From positions 1 through 9,550 of the forward strand of contig JAGMEZ010000029.1 in NCBI GenBank assembly GCA_023127905.1: a DNA stretch of 9,550 nt, in the 5' to 3' direction. Origin of the DNA: Caldifarciminota bacterium. GTDB taxonomy: Bacteria; Hydrothermota; E44-bin80. Below are positions 1 through 4,875 of the stretch, piece after piece (the stretch's first letter is position 1; every line of letters begins with the position of its first letter). The position numbers and the translations under genes are program-made. The notes beneath the pieces were generated by a model. The model was not told the origin of the DNA. It ran no database searches and worked only from the letters and a program-made list of their open reading frames with translations.

Positions 1-283
1 TCTCCTTCCTCTTTCCCTCGAAAACGGGCTGTTAACCATACAGATCGAAAATCCAAACGGTTTTATAAAAGATGAACTTGAACAAAAAGGTGGAAAAAAG
101 CTCATCGAAGATATCATCTCCAGAACAAAAGGTGAAAAAATAAAAGTGAAATTTGTGGAAACAAAGACAAAAAATGAAGAGAAAAAGAAGCCTGTAAAAA
201 CTAAAAAGGGATCTCTAAAAGACAACGAGATGGTAAAAAAAGTACAGGAGATTCTTAATGCGAAAATTGTTAATGAAAGGTAG
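1..283 (+). CDS. dnaX: DNA polymerase III subunit gamma/tau, C-terminal end (partial)
   Basis: An open frame enters from the left edge (first full codon at base 2) and ends at TAG 281-283, giving about 93 residues. The visible part has a short alpha/beta stretch (LTIQIENPNGFIKDEL), a lysine-rich low-complexity linker (KNEEKKKPVKTKK) and a closing helix ending in QEILNAKIVNER. In DnaX proteins this far C-terminal region follows the clamp-loader ATPase and is poorly conserved. A tail reading VQEILNAKIV just before ybaB and recR is typical of DnaX. The assignment rests on this tail and on the dnaX-ybaB-recR gene order, because no ATPase motif lies inside the window. The gene loads the sliding clamp onto DNA during replication. 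It ends 6 bases before the ybaB start, so the two are very likely cotranscribed. Any programmed frameshift site would be upstream and cannot be seen. Confidence 0.8.
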   Translation, partial: LLPLSLENGLLTIQIENPNGFIKDELEQKGGKKLIEDIISRTKGEKIKVKFVETKTKNEEKKKPVKTKKGSLKDNEMVKKVQEILNAKIVNER

Positions 284-289
284 AAGAAA

Positions 290-616
290 ATGAATTTTCA
301 AAACTTGATGAAACAAGCACAGGAATTTCAAAAAAAGATGAAAAAAATACAGGATGAGCTGAAAGATAAAACTGTCGAAGCTTCGTCCGGAGGTGGAATG
401 GTAACGGTAACTGCGAACGGACAACAGGAAATTCTATCCATAAAGATTGAACCTGAAGTAGTAAATCCTGATGATGTTGAAATGCTCGAAGATTTGATTC
501 TCGCTGCAGTTAATGAAGCAAAGAAAAAAGCTGAAGAGTTAGCAAAAAACGAAATGAAAAAAGTAACAGGTGGATTAAACATCCCCGGGTTAGGAGATAT
601 TAATATCCCGATGTAG
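290..616 (+). CDS. ybaB: YbaB/EbfC family nucleoid-associated DNA-binding protein
   Basis: The 108-residue product matches the YbaB/EbfC family in length and pattern. An N-terminal amphipathic helix ([20 protein letters not shown]) is followed by the family's strand region with a glycine-rich turn ([24 protein letters not shown]), then [21 protein letters not shown] and a long C-terminal helix. The protein ends in a short glycine/proline tail ([15 protein letters not shown]), also common in the family. Members form dimers that bind DNA and associate with the nucleoid, and their usual position between dnaX and recR suggests a link to replication or repair, although the exact role is unsettled. 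The ATG at 290 is preceded by a GAAAGG Shine-Dalgarno that overlaps the dnaX stop, which suggests translational coupling. The next gene, recR, starts 45 bases downstream. Confidence 0.95.
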   Translation: MNFQNLMKQAQEFQKKMKKIQDELKDKTVEASSGGGMVTVTANGQQEILSIKIEPEVVNPDDVEMLEDLILAAVNEAKKKAEELAKNEMKKVTGGLNIPGLGDINIPM

Positions 617-638
617 CCATAGAATTGGAGAAAAGATG

Positions 639-656
639 TATCGGAGTATCGGAGAG
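639..656 (+). promoter_or_regulatory. recR ribosome binding site inside a tandem 8-bp duplication
   Basis: TATCGGAG occurs twice in tandem at 639-646 and 647-654. The second copy supplies the GGAGAG Shine-Dalgarno (651-656) that sits 5 bases before the recR ATG at 662, fixing that start. Confidence 0.7.
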
Positions 657-661
657 ACTGA

Positions 662-1261
662 ATGAAATACCTTTCACAGAAACACGAAAAACTTGTCGAA
701 TCTTTAAGAAAATTACCTGGTATCGGAAGAAAAACAGCTTTAAGGCTTGCTTTTTACATTCTTAAAGAACCCAAAGAAGGGGTTCTTGAGCTTGCACGGG
801 CTATTAAAGAAGCAAAGGAAGGTGTTAAATTTTGCTCTATTTGTGGTAATATAACCGAGGAAGATATCTGTGAAGTATGCACTGATATATCAAGGGATAA
901 GACAACGCTATGTGTTGTAGAAGAACCAATGGACCTTTATTCGCTTGAAAAGGCTGATTTCTATAACGGAGTATACCATATCCTTGGGGGTGCGCTCTCT
1001 CCACTTGACGGTATTGGACCCGACAATCTCAGGCTTAAAGAACTGATTGAGAGAGTAAAAAATGAGAAAATCCAGGAGATAATAATTGCAACCAATCCCG
1101 ATACAGAAGGAGAAGCGACAGCACTGTACATTGCAAAGATATTGAAATCAAACAATGTTAAAATTACAAGGATTGCTACAGGTGTACCAATGGGTAGTAA
1201 TATCGACTATACGGACAGCATAACCCTTTCCAAAGCCTTCAAATCGAGAGGTGAAATTTAG
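662..1261 (+). CDS. recR: Recombination mediator protein RecR
   Basis: The 199-residue length is that of full RecR. The domain order is complete: a helix-hairpin-helix around residues 18-30 (LPGIGRKTALRLA), a four-cysteine zinc site (Cys58, Cys61, Cys70, Cys73), a Toprim domain starting at CVVEEPMDLYSLEKA (84-98), the signature GVYHILGGALSPLDGIGP (103-120), and the acidic Toprim segment NPDTEGEATALYIA (145-158). The C-terminal ITRIATGVPMGSNIDYTDSITLSKA is also characteristic. RecR acts with RecF and/or RecO to load RecA onto single-stranded DNA coated by SSB during gap repair. The start at 662 has a well-placed GGAGAG. It is the last gene of the dnaX-ybaB-recR cluster; I see no hairpin terminator in the 52 bases after the stop, before the next promoter. 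Confidence 0.97.
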   Translation: MKYLSQKHEKLVESLRKLPGIGRKTALRLAFYILKEPKEGVLELARAIKEAKEGVKFCSICGNITEEDICEVCTDISRDKTTLCVVEEPMDLYSLEKADFYNGVYHILGGALSPLDGIGPDNLRLKELIERVKNEKIQEIIIATNPDTEGEATALYIAKILKSNNVKITRIATGVPMGSNIDYTDSITLSKAFKSRGEI

Positions 1262-1313
1262 AAGGAATAAATAATAGAGGATTTTAACTTATCCGAAAAA
1301 ATCAAAAAAAGGC

Positions 1314-1342
1314 TTGACAAGGGTTAATGATTTTTATATAAT
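1314..1342 (+). promoter_or_regulatory. Perfect consensus sigma-70 promoter for the lipoprotein pair
   Basis: TTGACA (1314-1319) and TATAAT (1337-1342) are separated by exactly 17 bases, a full match to the housekeeping consensus. Transcription would begin near 1349. The promoter follows recR by 52 bases and is the only strong candidate for the two downstream lipoprotein genes, so they are probably highly expressed. Confidence 0.85.
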
Positions 1343-1361
1343 ATAAAAACTTATTATAACA

Positions 1362-1373
1362 AAGGGGAGGTGA
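1362..1373 (+). promoter_or_regulatory. Extended Shine-Dalgarno without a correctly spaced start codon
   Basis: GGGGAGGTGAT in this span matches the 16S 3' end almost in full, but the nearest ATG (1389) is about 18 bases past GGAGG, too far for normal initiation. The lipoprotein start at 1422 has its own AGGAGG at 1411-1416. The upstream element lies only about 15-25 bases from the predicted transcript start, so it may be a ribosome standby or mRNA-stabilising site rather than an initiation site. That role is inference. Confidence 0.5.
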
Positions 1374-1421
1374 TAAAAAAAATAAAAAATGAAATTAATG
1401 AATGAAAAAAAGGAGGCTCAA

Positions 1422-1709
1422 ATGAAAAGATTTTTTGCAATAGCTGCTGCTTTAATGCTTCTTATCGGATTCAATGGATGTCCGATTCCTGGCGGAACAG
1501 AAGCTTTAGAGAAACTGGGTGAAGCAGTAGAGAAGATGGATGAGATTGCAACACAGCTCGATGATATTCAAATGCAGCTCGATGAACTGACCGATAGCTT
1601 TAATACCCTTGCAGATGAGTTCGACAAACATATGGAAAAGTACCACAAGACTAAACCGAAACCTAAAACTGTTAAGAAACCTGGTGGTGTTATAAAACCA
1701 ATCAAGTAG
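1422..1709 (+). CDS. Small coiled-coil lipoprotein (Braun-lipoprotein-like architecture)
   Basis: I do not recognise a named family. I chose the ATG at 1422 over the in-frame ATG at 1389 because AGGAGG (1411-1416) lies 5 bases before it and because the product then begins with a clean signal peptide, MKRFFAIAAALMLLIGFNGC. Cys20 would be the lipidated residue; the lipobox FNGC is not ideal. The mature 76 residues contain a heptad pattern at about 29-71 (L29, L32, V36, M39, L46, I49, L53, L56, F60, L63, F67, M71), predicting a long helical coiled coil. The tail is basic and proline-rich (KTKPKPKTVKKPGGVIKPIK) and ends in lysine. Short size, lipid anchor, coiled coil and C-terminal lysine recall Braun's lipoprotein, which tethers outer membrane to peptidoglycan, but no sequence homology is claimed. 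It is the first gene after a perfect promoter and is followed 28 bases later by another lipoprotein gene. Confidence 0.75.
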   Translation: MKRFFAIAAALMLLIGFNGCPIPGGTEALEKLGEAVEKMDEIATQLDDIQMQLDELTDSFNTLADEFDKHMEKYHKTKPKPKTVKKPGGVIKPIK

Positions 1710-1737
1710 TATTATTATTTCGAGAATGGAGGGTAAA

Positions 1738-2496
1738 ATGATTAAAAAAATAAAATGGCTTCCCCTTGTACTCTTAATTCCTGCGCTTTTTCTGTTTGTT
1801 GGTTGTCCAAACCCGGAAGAGGGAGAAGTACCAAACATAACTGGCTTAACGATTACGGCAGATACCGAAGGTGATGGTATAATTCTCACCTGGAATGAAA
1901 TATCAGATATTGAGGGATACGACGTAATCACACCTGATGGAGACACAATTCTATTAGAATATGACGAGAATTCATATACAGATGATACACCAGCATCAAC
2001 CGGTACTTACACGGTCTATGCAGTAGATGGCGGAGAAAGAGGTAACCCCTCAACCGCCAGCAGTGCACCATTCACTAGCACTTCAAATCCGACCATTTAT
2101 GTCTGGACTTCTGCCGACCCAAGCGGTTTCGGGTGGAACACTGGAACCGGTGCAGGAACCGTATACAATTGCATAGATGGGAATAAGGGTGTTGTTGATT
2201 TCTACTTGAATGACTACTTTGCTACTTGGTTTCATTTTTGCAGCGGAAACAATGAACCATATTATGGATCCAAAACAACTGGCATTGCTAGTTTTTCAAC
2301 ATCCGATTTCTTCGAAGCCCCAGAAACTGGTCATAGCTCATACTTAAATGCAGTGCAAGCAGAGACTGGAGTGTATTATGCAATGGCGCTTGATGGAGAT
2401 TACTTTGCTAAAATCCATTGTGTAAGCGTTATCAGCGGTACAGAAGCAACGTTTGAATATGAATTTCAAAAGATCAAAAATTTAAGGATTTTCTAA
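1738..2496 (+). CDS. Lipoprotein with a fibronectin type III-like domain
   Basis: The ATG at 1738 is preferred to the upstream ATG at 1726 because GGAGG (1728-1732) is 5 bases before it and because it starts a lipoprotein signal, MIKKIKWLPLVLLIPALFLFVGC, with lipidation at Cys23. The mature start CPNPEEG resembles the CPIPGG of the preceding lipoprotein. Residues about 33-112 look like one fibronectin type III-type beta sandwich: ITGLTITADTEGDGIILTW, then GYDVITPDG and GTYTVYAVDGG. The C-terminal part (about 118-246) is beta-rich and aromatic, with YVWTSADPSGFGWNTGTG, three cysteines (145, 168, 228) and a closing EATFEYEFQKI; I do not recognise this domain. The 252-residue protein is probably outer-membrane or surface attached, with a binding or structural role that cannot be specified. 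It shares the promoter of the coiled-coil lipoprotein and is followed by a strong terminator. Confidence 0.85.
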   Translation: MIKKIKWLPLVLLIPALFLFVGCPNPEEGEVPNITGLTITADTEGDGIILTWNEISDIEGYDVITPDGDTILLEYDENSYTDDTPASTGTYTVYAVDGGERGNPSTASSAPFTSTSNPTIYVWTSADPSGFGWNTGTGAGTVYNCIDGNKGVVDFYLNDYFATWFHFCSGNNEPYYGSKTTGIASFSTSDFFEAPETGHSSYLNAVQAETGVYYAMALDGDYFAKIHCVSVISGTEATFEYEFQKIKNLRIF

Positions 2497-2508
2497 AATT
2501 CTTATATG

Positions 2509-2541
2509 AAAAAAAGGTGGAGGATTCCCTCCGCCTTTTTT
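2509..2541 (+). terminator. Rho-independent terminator of the lipoprotein operon
   Basis: GGTGGAGG (2516-2523) pairs with CCTCCGCC (2528-2535) across a 4-base loop, with one G-U pair, and is followed by six T (2536-2541). The preceding A run can extend the stem against the T run, so the element may work in both directions. It begins 12 bases after the lipoprotein stop. Confidence 0.92.
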
Positions 2542-2548
2542 CTTTAAA

Positions 2549-2594
2549 GGGACAGGTCCCCCTGGAACGATATATGTCCATAGGGACCTGTCCC
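2549..2594. repeat. Long hairpin repeat with 12-bp perfect inverted arms (REP-like)
   Basis: GGGACAGGTCCC (2549-2560) and GGGACCTGTCCC (2583-2594) are exact reverse complements separated by 22 bases. The stem continues inward after a 2x2 mismatch with TGGA (2563-2566) against TCCA (2577-2580), leaving a 10-base loop. Each arm is itself a near-palindrome (GGGAC/GTCCC around two bases). It sits directly after the operon terminator and has no T run of its own, so it looks like an interspersed palindromic element rather than a second terminator. From memory, similar GGGACAGGTCCC sequences recur in bacterial intergenic DNA near IS200-type transposases; that link is not shown here. Confidence 0.75.
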
Positions 2595-2603
2595 TAATTT
2601 AAG

Positions 2604-2639
2604 AATTTTGCCGAGGATAAACCTCGGCGCTACAAAATT
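2604..2639. repeat. Hairpin repeat ending in GCTAC, copy 1
   Basis: A 7-bp stem GCCGAGG (2610-2616) / CCTCGGC (2622-2628) encloses the 5-base loop ATAAA and is followed by GCTAC (2629-2633). Flanking AATTTTG (2604-2610) and CAAAATT (2633-2639) can extend the stem if CGCTA is bulged out. A second copy with the same geometry and tail is at 4736-4759. Confidence 0.7.
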
Positions 2640-2670
2640 TTCTCTCCTGAATTTTTCTTTAAAATATTTC

Positions 2671-2699
2671 TTGACAATCTTAAATTGTACAATTATATT
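2671..2699 (+). promoter_or_regulatory. Sigma-70-type promoter of the radical SAM gene
   Basis: TTGACA (2671-2676), a 17-base spacer and TATATT (2694-2699) precede the radical SAM gene. Transcription would begin near 2706, leaving a leader of about 48 bases. Confidence 0.75.
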
Positions 2700-2710
2700 T
2701 ATCTTACCTT

Positions 2711-2726
2711 CCGAACAACCGTTCGG
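2711..2726. promoter_or_regulatory. Palindromic candidate operator (TetR-like half-sites)
   Basis: CCGAAC (2711-2716) and GTTCGG (2721-2726) form a perfect 6-bp inverted repeat around AACC, about 5-20 bases after the predicted transcript start. This is a standard position for a repressor, and CCGAAC/GTTCGG-type half-sites are familiar from TetR-family operators. A T run follows (2728-2732), so an attenuator-like RNA hairpin is the alternative. No regulator gene is in the window. Confidence 0.45.
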
Positions 2727-2753
2727 GTTTTTATAAAAAAAATGGAGATAAAA

Positions 2754-4214
2754 ATGTCTGTAGCAACAACAGTATCAAATGTAAGTAAAAAAATGTCTGT
2801 AAAAACACTTTTGAACCTTACGCGAGTGGCAGTAAGGAACAAAACTGTACGGAAGTTTTTACTCAGAAATATAGAAAAACGAATGTACGAAGATCTTATC
2901 AAAGCCAACCCGTACAATAGACCCGTCAAGGTCCAGGAGGATAAATACTATATGGGTAGAGCCCTTTTAAGAAGGATTGATAAAGCACTCACAGAGGGTC
3001 ATCTCTCAAGGGAAGCCACAGAAGGTCTTCTATCCATCTTTCTCGGGAATGTTTTCTTCGGTGGCTTTTATGCAAGGCAGGAGTTCATAAAGAAGTATGG
3101 TTTTAAACCCCCCATCTTTCTCACAATTAGCCCAGGAAAGGCGTGTAATCTCAGATGTAAGGGGTGTTATGCGGACTCAGGAACACAATTCCACGAAAAA
3201 CTCGATTACGATATCTTCTCAAGGATAATACAAGATGCAAAAGACCTCTGGGGTTCTCGTTTCTTTGTCATATCAGGAGGCGAACCACTCATGTATAAAA
3301 GCAAAGGTAAGAGCATCCTTGATATATACAAAGAGAACAGTGATTGCTACTTTCTTATGTATACAAATGGTACATTTATTAATAAAAAAATGGCAAGGAT
3401 ATTTGCTGAACTTGGAAATGTTACACCGGCTATCTCAATCGAAGGATTCAAGAAAGAGACTGATGAAAGAAGAGGTAAGGGTGTCTTTGAAAAAATTCTT
3501 GCTGCAATGGAGTATTTAAGAGAGGAAGGTGTTCCTTTCGGCATTTCATTTACTGTATTGAGAGATAATATAGATATTCCTCTAAGTGAGGAGTTCTTTG
3601 ACTTCTACTTTGAAAAGCAAAAGGCTCTCTATGCATGGATGTTTCAGTATATGCCAATAGGAAGAGGATATACTCTTAACCTGATGCCTACTCCAGAACA
3701 GAGACTTGAACTATTCAAAAAAGAATGGTATCTTGTCAGGGAAAGAAATATTTTTATTGCAGACTTCTGGAATAGTGCAACATCATCTGATGGTTGTATA
3801 TCTGCTGGAAGAGGTGGTGGGTATTTCTATATTGAATGGAGTGGAAATGTTACACCCTGCGTTTTTGTTCCCTATACAACACATAATATTTACGATATAT
3901 ATAAAAATGGTGGAAACCTGAATGACGCACTTCACTCAAAATTTTTCTCAGAAATAAGGAAATGGCAGGATGAGTATGCTTATGAACAACCGCCAGAAAA
4001 GCATCAAAACTGGATCATGCCCTGTTTTATAAGAGATCATCACAAGAAGTTCCGTGAAGTTATAGATAATTGTGGAGCAAAGGGGATAGATGCACCCTCG
4101 AACCAAGCGCTCAAAGATAAAGATTACTATAAGGGTTTGATCAAATACGACGAGGATTTTTCGAAACTAACCGAAGACATCTGGCAAAAACACTACCTTG
4201 GGAAGGGTGATTGA
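2754..4214 (+). CDS. Radical SAM protein with a cysteine-containing C-terminal region
   Basis: The start is set at ATG 2754, preceded by GGAGA with 5-base spacing; longer readings would begin inside the promoter. The product is 486 residues. Residues 131-138 (CNLRCKGC) are the CX3CX2C motif that binds the 4Fe-4S cluster of radical SAM enzymes, and SGGEP (174-178) is the SAM-binding GGE motif. Further TIM-barrel elements are MYTNGTFI (202-209), ISIEG (227-231) and FGISFTVL (262-269). The C-terminal part has GCISAGRGGGYFYIEWSGNV followed by TPC, with Cys348, Cys369, Cys424 and Cys440 as possible ligands of a SPASM-like auxiliary cluster, though the spacing is not canonical. The helical N-terminal 120 residues are not a domain I recognise. 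Substrate is unknown, and no precursor peptide or partner enzyme lies beside it. It has its own promoter and candidate operator and converges on rpsT. Confidence 0.9.
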   Translation: MSVATTVSNVSKKMSVKTLLNLTRVAVRNKTVRKFLLRNIEKRMYEDLIKANPYNRPVKVQEDKYYMGRALLRRIDKALTEGHLSREATEGLLSIFLGNVFFGGFYARQEFIKKYGFKPPIFLTISPGKACNLRCKGCYADSGTQFHEKLDYDIFSRIIQDAKDLWGSRFFVISGGEPLMYKSKGKSILDIYKENSDCYFLMYTNGTFINKKMARIFAELGNVTPAISIEGFKKETDERRGKGVFEKILAAMEYLREEGVPFGISFTVLRDNIDIPLSEEFFDFYFEKQKALYAWMFQYMPIGRGYTLNLMPTPEQRLELFKKEWYLVRERNIFIADFWNSATSSDGCISAGRGGGYFYIEWSGNVTPCVFVPYTTHNIYDIYKNGGNLNDALHSKFFSEIRKWQDEYAYEQPPEKHQNWIMPCFIRDHHKKFREVIDNCGAKGIDAPSNQALKDKDYYKGLIKYDEDFSKLTEDIWQKHYLGKGD

Positions 4215-4264
4215 TACATGAAGACGGGTTTCTCTTTTCCTTACAGTTTTAAGAAAGTTCTGAT

Positions 4265-4570
4265 TTACGAATTTACCTCAGGCTGAGGTGTTACCTCGGA
4301 TACCTCTTCGGTAGGTTTAAATTTCGTATTTATTATTTTTGTCAATCGAGACTTATGCCGTGCGGCATTATTTTTGTGAATTACTCCTTTAGACACAGCC
4401 ATATCGTATGCTTTATAAGCCTCATTCAGTAAGCTTGTTGCTTCGCTTTTCTCTTTGGCGTTCTTTACCTTTTTGGTTATTGTTTTGAGATAACTTTTTA
4501 CTGACTTATTTCTTAATCTTCTCTTTTTATTTTGCCTTAATCTTTTCTTTGATGACCGTAAAATTGGCAT
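4265..4570 (-). CDS. rpsT: 30S ribosomal protein bS20
   Basis: The 101-residue product is strongly basic at its N terminus (MPILRSSKKRLRQNKKRR) and has the family's core, including SVKSYLKTITKKV, AYKAYDMAVSKGVIHKNNAARHKSRLTK. bS20 is a helical-bundle protein that binds 16S rRNA in the body of the small subunit and helps early assembly. Family members are usually about 85-90 residues; here an extra acidic, proline-containing tail (FKPTEEVSEVTPQPEVNS) extends the C terminus. The ATG at 4570-4568 has AAGGAGG (4584-4578) with 7-base spacing. The gene has its own promoter (4597-4625) and stands alone. It ends 50 bases from the stop of the convergent radical SAM gene, with no clear terminator hairpin between them. 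Confidence 0.95.
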   Translation of the reverse strand: MPILRSSKKRLRQNKKRRLRNKSVKSYLKTITKKVKNAKEKSEATSLLNEAYKAYDMAVSKGVIHKNNAARHKSRLTKIINTKFKPTEEVSEVTPQPEVNS

Positions 4571-4596
4571 CTAACATCCTCCTTGAATTTTCATTC

Positions 4597-4625
4597 TATA
4601 TACATCAAAAAAAACCATTTGTCAA
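4597..4625 (-). promoter_or_regulatory. Sigma-70-type promoter of rpsT
   Basis: On the minus strand TTGACA (4625-4620) and TATATA (4602-4597) are 17 bases apart, placing the transcript start near 4590 and leaving a leader of about 20 bases that contains the AAGGAGG ribosome site. Confidence 0.8.
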
Positions 4626-4635
4626 GAAAAAACTA

Positions 4636-4875
4636 AAATAACTCCCATTCTCCGTTTCTCAAGCTTCCTGCCTTCTGCCTACTCCCCACTGCTTACTCCA
4701 TACTATTAGTTCCCCGTTTCTCCGATTATGTCTTTGTTGGGGACAAGCCCCAACGCTACTCATCTTGTTACTTTATCCTTTATCCTTTTACTTGTTACTT
4801 GCAACTTGCTACTTGTAACTTAATAGTATACTGTTCTTATTTCTTCTCCCTACTACCTACTTCTTACTCCCTACT
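4636..4875. repeat. Degenerate short-repeat, low-complexity intergenic DNA
   Basis: This stretch between rpsT and ftsK holds no credible gene. It is a patchwork of imperfect short repeats, pyrimidine-rich on the plus strand. CCGTTTCTC occurs at 4652-4660 and 4714-4722, TTTATCC recurs at about 4772-4787, an ACTTG(C/T)(A/T)ACTTG family fills about 4792-4820, and CCTACTACCTACTTCTTACTCC-type CTACT/CTTACT units fill about 4849-4875. A GCTAC-tailed hairpin (4736-4759) is embedded in it. The last units run into the 3' end of ftsK and contain its stop codon. Such sequence probably arose by slippage or as remnants of small repeats; function is unknown. Confidence 0.65.
4736..4759. repeat. Hairpin repeat ending in GCTAC, copy 2
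   Basis: A 7-bp stem GTTGGGG (4736-4742) / CCCCAAC (4748-4754) encloses the 5-base loop ACAAG and is followed by GCTAC (4755-4759). Geometry, outer G-C pair and tail match copy 1 at 2610-2633, while the inner stem differs by paired changes. There is no T run on either side, so it is not a typical terminator for ftsK. Confidence 0.7.

Noticed and set aside
2711..2732. CCGAAC/GTTCGG hairpin plus five T as an intrinsic terminator
   Set aside because: The stem is only 6 bp and sits within 25 bases of the predicted transcript start; an operator is the simpler reading, although attenuation is not excluded.
2685..2753. Upstream extension of the radical SAM gene from a TTG codon
   Set aside because: The extension overlaps the -10 box and the candidate operator and lacks a ribosome site, whereas ATG 2754 has GGAGA at the right distance.
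4215..4264. Search for a bidirectional terminator between the radical SAM gene and rpsT
   Set aside because: No stem with an adjacent T run could be found in these 50 bases.
4736..4759. GTTGGGG/CCCCAAC hairpin as the ftsK terminator
   Set aside because: On the minus strand the hairpin is followed by AAAGAC rather than a T run, and its tail and geometry match the repeat at 2610-2633.
4636..4875. Repeat-rich spacer as a CRISPR array
   Set aside because: The units are short, degenerate and contiguous, with no uniform repeats of 24-37 bases and no regular unique spacers.
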